From positions 310,001 through 374,000 of the forward strand of contig NW_024468530.1 of the NCBI RefSeq assembly GCF_001632365.1: DNA of 64,000 bases. Reading direction: 5' to 3'. The DNA comes from Laetiporus sulphureus 93-53 (taxonomy: Eukaryota > Basidiomycota > Agaricomycetes > Polyporales > Laetiporaceae). The position numbers were made by a program, and so were the translations under genes. Under the pieces are notes generated by a model. It saw only the letters and a program-made list of their open reading frames with translations, ran no database searches and was not told where the DNA came from. This document shows, in pieces, positions 1 through 11,311 of this stretch (position 1 is the stretch's first letter; each line of letters opens with the position of its first letter).

Positions 1-2102
1 AGCAGCGTCATTTCGTCAGTATCTGCTGCCACTACCTCGCTGTCCAGTTCAATTTCTTCCGTGCATTCTAGCACTTCGTCAAATGACAACGGTACTCTAT
101 TCAGTCTTTCCACCGGCACTCAAGTGACTCCCTCAAAACCCAGCAGCTCTAGCAAGCTCAGCGTGACAACGTCCATTTCAGAGGTTGCAGATGTGCACAC
201 ATTGACACGTACTATGACTGTGACTGTGAAGCCCACTGCAACGGAGACCGTCGCTGAGCCTGACAGCAATGGAGACAAGGATTTTGTTCAGGATGCCGAC
301 GGAGACACTGACACTGGACAGGTCAGTGGCAATACATCCCATCGCCACCTATAGGCTCTGACAACCTACATGCAGCATCTTACTCGGCGCGGCTTTCCAG
401 CGATACAGATCATGAAGAAACATGATAAGGAACCTGAAGCGGTGCTCAATGGCGACGGATTCGACAATGTCACACTGGATTATACCTGTCTAACAGTGTT
501 GAACTGGCCAGTTTCTCAGTGCGTTTGGAGCATATTTACATGATCTGGGATCTTCTGTTGACTGCTAAGATCACAGGTTGGACAACACGAAGCGCGAAGA
601 TATCGCCTTCATCATGTTCCAGTTCTGGCTTCTTGGCATGTCTCTTGTTGCTTTGTTGAATGAATCCATTCCGCACATGTGAGCATCAGTCGCAGCTCTC
701 TGACGAACATACTATTGATGCAGCCGCGACCTAGTATCGCATCGCTCCTTACCCACATAGGTGCTACGGCATGGGGTGGCATTCAAATCGTAAGTTGCAT
801 CGAGATCGTACATACATCTTAATTACTCACCCGGCTTCGCAGTACGACACCGCCCAGTTCCACGACGATTTCACTACTCTTACCACGAATGGAGCATGCG
901 GTGCGAATCTGCTGCCTACTTACTGGCAAGCGCGATCAGACGCGGAGATCCCTAGCTTGGTTCTCAACGCTGCTGCCTTAGTGCTATCATCCGTTCTTTC
1001 CTGGAGGCTAATCAAAGTCAGTCACGGACGTCGCTCCTACACTGTCGCTCAATCCTCACATGCTCTTCATTTCAGGCATTTGGCTGGCAAACGTTCAAAC
1101 GCGTGGGAGCCTCGCGAACCATTAATCGCTTATACAACATTGTCCTTCTGCTTTCTATTTCCATCCAAGTAGCTTTGTTCTTCATCGCTTTGATGGCTGG
1201 TCTTTGGCTCGATCAGCTCATCAACGGATATATTGGACGCCTGACCAAGGATCCCGCGCCTTTCAAAGCTGTTGACATCATTGTCCTGATCGTGAGTATG
1301 CCAAATCTGTTGAGGTGGTTTCGTATATTTTACCTGCACTGGTGATCAGTTCTTGATCCCTTGGCTATCCATGGTACGTCTTATGCCGTATTCTGCTCCC
1401 GCGTTCTACCAATTGACTCGCACGTAGGGCTGGATCTCTGTTCGACGGGAACACAAGAAAGCCATGACGGCTTTCCTGTTCTTGGCCGTTGTATACCTTG
1501 CTGCATGGGCATCTATGTTCATCGCACCGACGTTCAGGTGGACATTCACGCAGTGGCGGTTCTTCAGTGTGATGGCCTCGGCCTCCTTGGTCATCTCTTT
1601 AGTGACGTTGATCCTCGGAGTATGTTGTCGCGTCAACTTCGGCAAAGGTTTGCCGCGTTACCGTAAGTTTATCCAACATCTCGCGTAGTCGTTCTTCTGA
1701 TGGACATCTGGCGCTGCAGTCAACGCGCAAGAACCAATCTCTGACGATGACTTCCTCCCAACGGCTGTCGAGACCAAAGGATCTGAGGACGTGGAGAAGG
1801 CCCATTTCCCATCGGACGGGCTCCCAATCCCTACATACCTAGTTTCTGCTGCTCCACCATCGCCATTGGCGTCCCCGGTGGATCCACAGTTTGCACCCAG
1901 ACGCTTGGGCCCGCGATTCTTTAATCCCTCACTCCAACCGTTCGAACCGCAGCCGGATACCCCTCCCGTTTACGGTACGCGTCTAGATGCGTCCGCCCTG
2001 TCCTCTCGCACTGCTGTCTCCGATACCCGCTCCTTCAAACGGCCCGAGTCTGTTATGAGTGATGATAGCAGCACTCAGTCGAAGCGATGGGTAATTGAAT
2101 GA
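1..2102 (+). CDS. Seven-helix membrane protein with Ser/Thr-rich outer region (5' end outside window)
   Basis: The gene enters the window already open. The first ~110 residues are very rich in Ser and Thr with short acidic stretches, like an O-glycosylated stalk. After introns (for example one starting at the GTCAGT near 325) come several hydrophobic segments: IAFIMFQFWLLGMSLVALL, LVLNAAALVLSSVLSW, a pair around NIVLLLSISIQVALFFIALMAG, AFLFLAVVYLAAWASMF and ASLVISLVTLILGV. The Pro/Ser-rich tail ends with SKRWVIE and a stop at 2100-2102. This resembles conserved basidiomycete membrane proteins of unknown function; I cannot assign a role. A receptor-like function is only a guess from topology. 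The 3' end faces the convergent MAPKKK gene 186 nt away. Exon limits between 360 and 780 are uncertain. Confidence 0.7.
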
Positions 2103-2288
2103 TGTATTGATCCTTTTTATCCAGATCACGGAGTTCACTGTGTGAATCCGTCGTATTGTTCTTCATATGTAGACTACCGTCGTGATTGGAGGATTGTGCA
2201 AGAGACAATTGGTACACGTCATAGAAAAGCTAGGCTACAATGCAAAAGGCAAAAGCAAGGCCGATAAATAACACAAGGTCGACGAACG

Positions 2289-5200
2289 CTATGAAGGTAA
2301 GTCAGGGAACATTCCTGATAAGTCCCCGTCCGATCTCGGTGTTTCAACGGGTGACATCGTCGGCGAAACGGAGGCGATGGTTTCGACTTGCTTCTCCTGA
2401 ATTATCGCTGCTTGACGAGCTACCGAAGCTGACCCGTAGGTAGACTCTAGTGGCATCTCTACAGGAGGGCTTGTCGCCAACTCAGCCTCCTCGTAGCTCT
2501 CAAGCGCGGCACGGAATTCAAGCATCCATGGATGGTCCATGAGCTCGTTGGCGGTGGGCCGTTGTATGGGATCGATCGTCAGGCACTGCCTGATGAAATC
2601 AATACCCTTCTCGCTCAGCTGACCAGGCTCTGGTAGTGGCGGATGTTGCGTCGCGACACCGATATGGAACATTATCGCCCTGTTATGCATGAGAATCACT
2701 TATATGCGCACTGAGAGCTTTGATTACTTACCACTCATTGTCGAGGTTGCTCCACGGCTTCCTGCCCGTGGCACATTCAAGTACTACACAGCCTAGCGAC
2801 CAGACATCCATTGCACCTTGTCGTCCGCGGGAGCTGTTTCTAATGACTTCTGGAGACATGTACATGGGAGTGCCCGTGAGACTGTTATGCACCCCCAATC
2901 CTCCTACAGCGCCACTTGGTACGTCGGAACGGCGAGAGCGTTGGATGGATCGCTGGTTTTTCGCAAGGATCTTAGCAGCCCCGAAGTCCACGAACTTGAT
3001 GACACCCATATGATCAAGGAGGATATCTGCGATAAGTAGCACCATGGCCGTCAGTTTAAGTATATGTGACAATAACACCCTCTTACTATCGGGTTTAATA
3101 TCCCGGTGGACGACGCCCTTTGAATGCAGGTATGCAAGACCCTCCAGCATCTGCATTGTATAGATCTGGAGGATGCCCTCATCTTCAATGCGTCCATGTT
3201 CTAACAAGGCTGCTAAACTGCCGCCCTGGCAATATTCCTCGAATATGAACACCTTATCACGATGTACTTCAATACCATAGTACTCGACGATGTTCGGGTG
3301 ATGAAGCATTTCCATGACGTTGAGCTCATCTTTGATCTGCGAGTACAAGTTCGGTAGACCTGCGACTTCTTGGAATTTGATCTCCTTCACTGCCATCAAA
3401 GATCCCGAGTCAAGATTGACAGCGAGATAAACGGATCCGAATGACCCTGCGCCAATGAATCGGCCCTGTTGCCAGCGTATTGACACGTTCGATGCAGACC
3501 CTGCGAGAAAGACCAGCGAACGGTCCACAAGTTTCTCCTCATCCAACACGCGGCCTATGGTGTGTTGCTCGATGCCCACGCGAGCTCTCCGATCTTCTAC
3601 GTCCCGCACAGCGCGAATAGTCTTCTCCCAGAACGTACGAACGACAGGGTCTGTGTATGCAATAGTAGTGTCGTCCCGATCCAGCGGGAAATCGAATAGG
3701 ACGTCTTCCTCGTGCGTATGTCTGCTGACCGATTGTTGTCGCACGAGTTCCTCCTGTCGCTCTTTCTCCCTCTTGGCCTCGAGGGTGGAGCGAGCACCAA
3801 GAATGTCGAAGTGACTGATGAGCAGCGTCATACAGCTAGCCACCTTCTGTCGAAGCATCTCAAATTGATTGTCAGGAAGCTGCAGAATGTTGTTGCGTCT
3901 CGTCCGATGGAGAGTAAACTCAAGAGCAGTAACCGCCCACCTGAACGTCCTCCGGTCATTAGGATCACAGTCATCGCATATGAAGGACACCCAAGAGATA
4001 GCCAGCTTGATCAACAGCCAGTTGAACTTGAGCAGCGTCGACCGGTCCATGTATTTCTGGACATGTTGACCGTGTTCTGAAGCGAAGCTGTACCAATTCT
4101 CCAGCAGCTCCTGATAGCCGACTGCTTCATGCAGCGCAGTACGCACATATTGAACAGAATCTACGATAGACTCAGCTAGCTTGTTCATGATGCGGTTGAT
4201 CTTGCGCAGTTCCCGGTTGACCGTTGGCAGATGGGCCTGCTGTCCAATGAGGCAGACTGGTGCAGCTAAGGGTGGCTCAATCGTCTCTCCATCCTCCTCC
4301 ACAGGCATGAAAAGTTCCGCGAACCGTGCTTTGGCTGAAGCTAGCTGATGCTGTGATCCATCTGCAACCAGACGCACCCGATTGTCTTTTAGGTCAAGAT
4401 CAAATGTGGGTATATGCAGCATGAGAACTAGACCATTCCATAGGAAATGGGTGCGCGGAGAAAGGACGAGGAGGTAAGGCACATCCTCCTCCTCATCCTG
4501 ATCCTGGTCACCGCCTTCCATTAACCAACCGCCTTCGTCAATTTCGTTGGCATGGAAAGCCTCCATGAGGATCCGTCGAATATCCTCTGGACGGTCACGG
4601 AGACTAGGATGTGCGACAATGTATGTCCCATCCTCCTCGAAAGTCTGAGTGTAAACGAGGAAGTGGTCCGACTCCACAAGCGTTGCAATAAATAGATCAA
4701 TCGGGACATCCTCGAGGTCATATTCTGCGGAGTTGCTGAAGCGCTGAGTGAGCACCCTGCGCAGACCACACTTCGTGAGATACTGGTCAACAATTGAAAA
4801 GGCGCTGCGGCTCACCGTGCTAGACGTTGCAGCTTACGATACCTCTGCTTGACTCCTTCTAAGATCTTCCCATACCAACTTATACGTTGCTCGTTCGTCA
4901 TGACCTTCTTGGTGGACGGACTCGTCTTTATGTGCGACTGGAAAGCGGAGTCGGTGTTGCCATGGTGCGACTTGCGGTCATGACTGACGGGCATACGCGA
5001 GGAATCGTCTTGGACAGGAATGCGTATCTGGGTATCAAAATAGTTCGTAACACGGACCATCAACTTGTTGGTAAGCGCACTGTGAACGATAATAAGTCGA
5101 TGCACAGCAATTGAACAGTAGGCTGACGTACCATAGCTGCTCGGCAACAAGCGATGCTCCACCGGGAATGGTCAAGCTCACGTCGCTAAATGTTGCCCAC

Positions 5201-6744
5201 TGTGCTTCGATTACTTCGGTCTCCTTGAAATAGATACCTTTTGCTCCACTTTTCAGCTTCCAGTGAATTAATTTGAAAAAGAAGGTCAAGGCCTCCAAGA
5301 TGACGGAATCATAATCGGGACTGATACACGGCGGTAACTGCCAGTTACCACCCGGATCAGGTATCAAGAACGCTTCGTATTGCCTCTTCAACGTGCATGC
5401 GAATCCTATCTTCACCTTGAGGTCCTCCGTCATTTGGTCGATGATCAAGATGTCTGGATTCTTCAGCTTCTGCGCGTAATCCAAGCGTACACGTAGAACT
5501 GCCTGAGTGAGATTTGTCAGGAACGACACCAGCGGCACGAGCTCCCGTTCAAATGAAGGAAGATTCATTTGCCTGAACATATTCGCCAGATTGACGTGGG
5601 CGTCGCGAGTAGTACCAACGAGAGCATGAATGGTAGTCATAGATCCTTTCTCGAACTGTCTCTGCACGGAGTCCTCTTTCAACAACCGGTCGACGAAAGT
5701 CGTACCATGCGCAGCGTTGTCGCTTTGGTTGCCGTTAGGAGCGAACGGTGTAGTAGGAGTGGAAGTAGGTTGGGTGACGTCCAAGCTTTCGCTACCAGTC
5801 CATCTCCGCAGAAGACCAATGAGCTGGCGAAGAGATGTAATAACTGTCGACCAGGTATTCAGCGTATCACAACGCCTCCGGAAATCCGAGTCTGCGGCAG
5901 CAGGATAGTCCAAATAGAGAGCTCGATAGCTCGGGTAGAGAGAATGAGCAATGTCGAGTTGATGTAGAACAGCATTGACTTGTCGCAACGCATGCGTAGC
6001 CGCAGGCTCAGGGGAATCATTCGGAAGGTCCTCCACCCGGAAAGTCATGATCTCCTTGATGACTGCATCGACAGTACGCAATCTTCTCTCCTCTAGTCTC
6101 CTCCGCTCCTCCTCCATTATCCTCCCATGCAGCTTCGCACGGATCCCTAGCCAGAGGTCCAAGCGTAGGTTATTCTCCTCCTCCGATGATGACTTGAGCG
6201 CGACAGCAATGCGCGTGTTCTCAGACTTGAGAACATCCCCAGCCAACACTGAGGCTAGCATGGTCTGCCACTCTAATCTTTCTTGATCCTCCAATGTCTC
6301 CGGCTCGATGGGTTCGGTGTCCAGCATAAGTGAGGACAATCGATCGACCTCTCCATTGGTCCCACCGGCGGCACCTCTAGTGTCCTCGTCGTCACTATCT
6401 CCCGCATCCACAAGCTGCCCCAGTCCTCGATGATAATAATGGACGTCTGGATCATTGCGTGGATCGTCGTCCACGCCTGGGGCTGTCCGATATCGTCGAA
6501 TGAACTGGTTGTAGATATTGGGATAGGCTCTTTGCGGGTACGCCGAGGTCGAAGCAGACACATTAGTAGATATATTCGGAGCTGGCGAAAACGGGCCCCG
6601 CTGTTTCGCTTTGGGTCGTTTCGAGTTAATAGAACCTGATGAAGATGGAGGCGTTTGCTGTGCTCTCGACCAGCTGCTCGAATCGCCTTCGTCGTCCGCG
6701 TCGTGTTCGGCGTGCGTGTAGAGGGTGGGGGTGTGTCGCTTCAT
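2289..6744 (-). CDS. SSK2: MAP kinase kinase kinase, Ssk2/Ssk22/Win1 type
   Basis: This MAPKKK should act above Pbs2/Hog1 in osmotic and general stress signalling, as in fungal Ssk2/Win1 and animal MEKK4. I read four introns: 5080-5131, 4757-4815, 3027-3086 and 2680-2731, giving about 1410 residues from the ATG at 6744. The long N-terminal regulatory part includes YRKLQRLAR joined to VLTQRFSNSAEY, a junction typical of the family. The kinase domain (about residues 1055-1335) has the glycine loop GAGSFGSV, the lysine motif MAVKEI, the catalytic loop HRDIKPDN (rebuilt across the 3027-3086 intron), VDFGAAK and the activation segment GTPMYMSPE. All catalytic residues are present. The short C-terminal tail is Ser/Pro-rich. 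The gene is divergent from DRG1 with 230 bp between the start codons. Confidence 0.9.
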
Positions 6745-6974
6745 GCGCTCGTCATGCAGTGGAGGGTGGAAAGGCGAAGAGCGTAGCTTACGCTATTGAA
6801 AGGGTCGGTACGCTCATGCGAAAGATGGGATGAACTTGATATTTCGTCAGGGCCAATCGTCGTAGCGCCCGTGCTGGCTTTCCGCTCGGCCTTTCCCACC
6901 CTTCCACGCCTTTGATTGCACACATTGTCGACGCTGTCCAACCCGTTGTTGCTAGAAATTGAAGAGCTGCCAAC

Positions 6975-9014
6975 ATGGGTATCGTAGAGAAGGTATGCGT
7001 GCCATATCTTATAGCGGTGCAATTAATCATGTCGCGGCGTTATAATTCTCAGATCAAGGAGATCGAGGGTATGTGCGTGAAACCGTACGGCGCGTCCGAT
7101 GGTCTGACATGATGCGGTTCTCGGCGATGCAGAGGAGATGGCGAGGAGTAAGTCGCGTCTCTTCCTTCGGCATCTGAACTCATAGCAATTTTTTGCGGAA
7201 CAGCGCAGAAGAATAAGGCGAGGCTTGCCGTAACCTTCCGACCGAATGCGCGATTCACCATGATATCAATGAAGTAGGCTACAGAGTACCATCTCGGTCT
7301 GTTGAAGGCAAAGCTAGCCCGATATCGAGCCCAACTGCTTGAGCCTGCGACGAAATCGGGAGGCGCAGGGACAGGTTTCGATGTGCAGAAGTCCGGCGAT
7401 GCCAGGGTGGCCTTGATTGGCTTTCCCTCCGTAGGAAAGGTACTGCTCCCTCACCGTTGATCATACACCTGGAGATGTTGATTGTGTGCAAAGTCCACCT
7501 TGCTCAACAAGTGCACCCACACCGTATCGGAGTCGGCGGCGTACGAATTTACAACGCTTACCGTAAGTGCCATTACTGCCAGCTGTCGCACGATCTGACT
7601 GCTCACACGTAGGCGATTCCTGGTGTCATCGACTATCAAGGCGCGCGTATCCAGCTGCTCGACCTGCCTGGTATTGTGGAGGGTGCTAGCCAGGGTCGTG
7701 GCCGTGGTCGGCAAGTCGTCTCGACGGCAAAGACAGCTGATCTCATCTTGATCATGCTGGATGCTACCAAGTTGGAAGAGCAAAGGCGATTGCTTGAGAT
7801 TGAGCTTGACACGGTTGGCATCCGCCTCAACAAGAAAAAGCCGGATGTCGTTTTCAAGCGGAAAACAACGGGTGGGGTAAGTGTGGCCGTGTGATCGTTG
7901 ATGTTGCGATTGATTTCCGTAATGCCGCTTTCGATAGATTACGGTGAGTGCTGCCGTCGCCGCTGAGACATACGGGAAGATCAATTTGCCGAGCTTTTTG
8001 CTAGCTCAACACTACTGTCAAGTTAAGTAAGACCGATGAAAGAACGATACGGACTATCCTCGCGAGCTGTACGTAATATTCTTCCCTACGATGGCCAGAC
8101 TTGACAACTGTGCAGACAAGCTGCATAACTGCGACGTTATGATTCGTGAAGACGTGAGCACTGAAGACGCCACTCATGAAAACGACACTGATTGTGATGC
8201 CAGATCACAACGGACGAGTTTATCGACGTGCTAATTGGTGAGAGTTACGGCGTTCATACTCGGAGAGTACTCATCTGCGTGGTGCAGGAACGCGTAAATA
8301 TATCCCTTGCTTATGTGAGTGAGCCGAAGATCGCGCCCGCTTCGGCGCTTGATGCGTCGCGTAGATGTCTATAACAAAATCGACGCCATCAGCCTTGAGC
8401 AGATGGACAAGCTGGCACATGACGACCACACTGTGGTTATCAGTTGCGAGCTCAACCTCAAGTATGTATCCAGACGCATCCGGCTAGTGGCCTGGAGACG
8501 ATTGAAATAAACTTGTAGCCTCGACTACCTCATCGAACGGATGTGGGAAGAACTCGGGCTTGTTAAGGTGTACACGAAGAAGCGTGGAGCGCATCCTGAC
8601 TTGACCGATCCGATTTGTCTGCGCAAGGGTGCCACGATCGAAGTGAGTCAAAAGCTGCCTCCGGCATTCACGGAAATGAACATCACCAGGACGTTTGCAA
8701 TGGTATTCACCGATCCCTGGCAGCAAATTTCAGATACGCACTTATCTGGTAAGTTCGAGATTGCTGTTTGTCGTACAATGTACACTCATCAAAGATATGT
8801 GCAGGGTAAGTCATCCGTTGATTGTTTCGGATCCTATCCGGACCAAGTACCTGTAACTCTTTCCACTAGGGGAAATCGTCGAAGTTTTCACCGCATGCAC
8901 AGAAGGTGGGGCTCAATCACCTCGTGCAGGACGAAGATGTCGTTTCTAGTGCGCTTCTCAATTACACAGCAACGGTGGCAATGACTGATCTCCGGACTAG
9001 TTTTTACCAAGTGA
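6975..9014 (+). CDS. RBG1: Developmentally regulated GTP-binding protein DRG1 (Rbg1)
   Basis: DRG1/Rbg1 is an Obg-family GTPase that binds a DFRP partner and associates with translating ribosomes. I read 18 exons: 6975-6992, 7053-7068, 7133-7147, 7204-7217, 7278-7439, 7494-7562, 7613-7876, 7938-7943, 8005-8068, 8116-8153, 8204-8237, 8288-8314, 8365-8461, 8519-8642, 8690-8748, 8805, 8870-8948 and 9001-9014. They sum to 1101 nt, or 366 residues, against about 367 in human DRG1. Motifs are G1 GFPSVGKS (69-76), G3 DLPG (115-118), NKID (246-249), the TQKNKAT N-terminal helix and a C-terminal TGS region ending DEDVVSIFTK. Introns are 47-64 nt. Oddities are a one-nucleotide exon, a 6-nt exon and a GC-AG intron (7218-7277), described separately. 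Identity is very sure; the one-nucleotide exon needs transcript proof. Confidence 0.93.
7218..7277 (+). other. GC-AG intron in DRG1
   Basis: After KNK the next conserved residues are ATEYHLG, which begin with GCTACAGAG at 7278. The upstream exon must end at AAG (7215-7217), so the intron starts GCGAGG and ends GTAG. The only nearby GT donor (7231) would insert Arg-Leu-Ala into the otherwise invariant KNKAT segment. GC-AG introns are a known minority class in fungi. Confidence 0.65.
8749..8869 (+). other. Candidate one-nucleotide exon between two introns of DRG1
   Basis: Exon 15 ends after two bases of a Trp codon at 8748, followed by a consensus donor GTAAGT at 8749. An acceptor GCAG ends at 8804, then a single G (8805), then a second consensus donor GTAAGT at 8806. 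The acceptor CTAG ends at 8869, followed by GGG AAA. Joining TG, G and GGG AAA gives W-G-K-S in the conserved frame. The two introns would be 56 and 64 nt, like the others in this gene, whereas one 121-nt intron shifts the frame and destroys the conserved C-terminus. A one-base assembly error is the main alternative. Confidence 0.7.
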
Positions 9015-9186
9015 ATTTGTGTCGAGCGTCCGGAAGAGCTTGGCGGCCGCGCCATCCACTGTACCCTTACACGAGCTGTACCATAGAAATCAATCATTAG
9101 CGTCAGGCGATGTACCTTTCCTTGCCTCCTTTTTGCGCTAGTATCGTTAGTGTTGTCAGCGGTCCGCGGCAATGTTGACGCCAGAA

Positions 9187-9476
9187 GATGGACACCGGAC
9201 CCCCACAGCATGCATTAGCAATATTTTTCCACTGAAGAAACCGTGAAAATATAGTAAAAGAATATAAAGCCCTGCCTTGGAAAAATGCTAAGAGATATTA
9301 TGTACTATTTTCCATATTTGAATAGTATATGCCCATATATAGCAATCTAATGATGGAGGAAGCTTCAATTTCTTCACCATTTTTCCAAATCGAAGCTTAA
9401 TATGTTTTCAGAGTTTCTCTACTGTTTTCCAATGGAAAAACGTTGCTATGCACGCTGTGGGCCCCTGGTGGCCATC
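9187..9476. repeat. Imperfect long inverted repeat (possible MITE remnant or hairpin)
   Basis: The left arm (9187-9234) and the reverse complement of the right arm (9430-9476) align over about 48 columns with about 10 differences. They share GATGG, CACC, CCCACAGC, TGCAT and TTTTTCCA blocks in the same order. Weaker matching continues inward, for example TGGAAAAATG on both sides, towards a centre near 9320. The interior is much more AT-rich than the flanks. The 9-base word GGTCCGCGG occurs in direct orientation outside both arms (9161-9169 and 9505-9513), like a target duplication, but the arms do not clearly reach it. No transposase is encoded. Confidence 0.65.
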
Positions 9477-9733
9477 ATAACCAGGACGGGATCTGCCACG
9501 TGCGGGTCCGCGGAGAAAAGAGGGCGCTCTTCGCGAAGAGGTGATGGCATGCCGTATCATCGCGCAAACTTGACCATCTTGGACGATGCGCTCACCGGGC
9601 AGTGGGCCTGGCAGCTCTTTTCTGAGCTATTCGCATGAGGACGCCGATGCCGTTCAAGCTCGCGAGACGCCATAGCGTGCGCTCAGCTGTGCCTGTGATC
9701 CGGTCTGATACCCAAGTCCTGCCGGCCTCCTCT

Positions 9734-9740
9734 CTATAAA
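9734..9740 (+). promoter_or_regulatory. TATA-like box upstream of the hydrolase gene
   Basis: CTATAAA lies 67 nt before the predicted start codon at 9807, at a suitable distance for a TATA element. Assignment is by sequence and position only. Confidence 0.5.
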
Positions 9741-9806
9741 TTCAACGACCTGTGGTGCTGCTTGATATCGGAACCGGTGAACCCCCCCTGCTTTGCATCG
9801 ACTTGT

Positions 9807-11311
9807 ATGGCCATGGTTCACACGAACGGACACCACGCTCAGTCCCCAGTCGAGTTTATTTTCTTGGGCACTGGGACGTCTTCCACAATCCCTCACGTCG
9901 ATTGTCTTACCGCGCCGCCTGATGCGATTCCTTGTCGCACATGTCTTTCGACACTTACTCCGGAGGGCCAGAAGAACAGAAGAGTCAGTGCGCTAGATCC
10001 TCGCTTATTGCACACTGTATTGAAACAATCCATAGCGCAACACATCTGCTGCTGTGAGGCTTCGCGGTCGTGACTCCCAGAGCGTGTAAGACACCCTTCT
10101 TCTGAACATCGCGACGTCTTACGAGAAGCACGACGGTCCAGAACTATCATCATCGACGTCGGGAAGAGCTTCCAGTCCGCAGCCGTGGAATGGTTCCCCA
10201 AGTTCGGCCTACGCCGTATAGATGCTGTGCTTATCACACATGCACATGCTGATGGTGTGTGCTGATTGTTCTGACATGAGCGGCCGAACATCTACTTAGA
10301 ACATTTTCACTGCTTGTGTCAGCTATGAACGGCTTAGATGATTTGCGAGGTGGGGAATGATTGAACCCCCGGAGCAGCCCCTGGAATTTGACTGATTTTC
10401 ACAGGATGGACTTTGCACGGCGCGATACAACCCCACATTGACATCTATGTCTCGATGGCAACATTCAAGGAGGTGCAGCGTGCCTTCCCGTATCTGGTAT
10501 CGAAGGAGTTCGCGTCAGGTGGAGGGGATGTGAGTGTGCGTCGCGAGTCGTCTCCGTCAAGCTAAACTGTATATGATACAGGTCCCTGAATTTAAGTGGC
10601 ACATCATCGAGGACCGTGTTCCCTTCGAGATAGGTGACACTGGCATTCGGATTCTGCCGTTTGCAGGTATGCCGTTATCCCTACGATCAGCTACCTGTCT
10701 CCCATCTGAAACACGCAGTCCACCACGGGCGGATGTTCTCATCGGCACCTCCCCTGGATATGTCAATTAGCCCGTATTCTATTTCACCAGCATCCACCAA
10801 CCCGTCCACGCCCAACGTGCCGGGCACTCCCATCCACAGTGGATGCCTTCCCACGGAGCCCACCAAACGTGTGCTTCCATACCTATGCTTCGGCTTCGTA
10901 ATCCAAGACGCGGTGACCTACGTTTCGGATGTGTCACACATCCCGGAAGATGTGTGGACGTTGCTGCAGGGGCAGCCGAAAATACCTCCGGTGTTCGTGC
11001 TCGACTGCCTGCGCATCCAGCCACACACGTCACACCTTAGCATCACGGAGTCTGTCGAGATCGCGAGACGCATGAATGCCAAGCGCACATACTTGCTTGG
11101 ATTTGGCCACGAAATGCCGTACAGCGACTGGCTGGCGATCACCGAGGCGGCGGGAGGCAAAGAGCTGGAAGGAGAGGAGCTGGCCTTGATACAAGAACAC
11201 AGGCTGGAGAGCGTGCGGGAAGGTGAACCCATATGGGTACGTCCAGCCTTTGACGGACTGCGCGTGTTCGTAAGTATAGATGGGTCGGTTCGAGACGAGG
11301 AGTGTATGTGA
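9807..11311 (+). CDS. Metallo-beta-lactamase-fold hydrolase
   Basis: This is a metal-dependent hydrolase of the MBL superfamily, related to fungal proteins annotated as putative hydrolases and to phosphodiesterase-like families. The N-terminus EFIFLGTGTSSTIPH is typical. The metal motif LITHAHADAMNGLDDLRG is rebuilt across an intron starting at the GTGTGTGC near 10254. Later candidate ligands are FVSDVSHIP (written TYVSDVSHIP) and GFGHEMPYSDW. Several short introns are needed, including one after QKNRR near 9980. The start MAMVHTNG at 9807 follows a TATA-like box; an upstream in-frame ATG at 9762 is less likely. The 3' end is uncertain because a GTAAGT at about 11271 could be a donor, which would change the last residues. 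The substrate cannot be predicted. Confidence 0.8.

Larger units (their letters stand above)
9015..9806. other. Intergenic region between DRG1 and the hydrolase gene
   Basis: This region holds the DRG1 3' flank, the inverted repeat at 9187-9476 and, near its end, the hydrolase promoter. I see no convincing coding exon here. Confidence 0.6.

Noticed and set aside
3027..3086. Apparent insertion in the kinase catalytic loop after HRDIKPD
   Set aside because: It is a 60-nt GT-AG intron, a multiple of three without a stop, and its removal gives HRDIKPDNILLD.
8541..8984. A 147-codon plus-strand ORF running through the DRG1 3' half
   Set aside because: It reads through three introns of DRG1; only its first 34 codons match the family.
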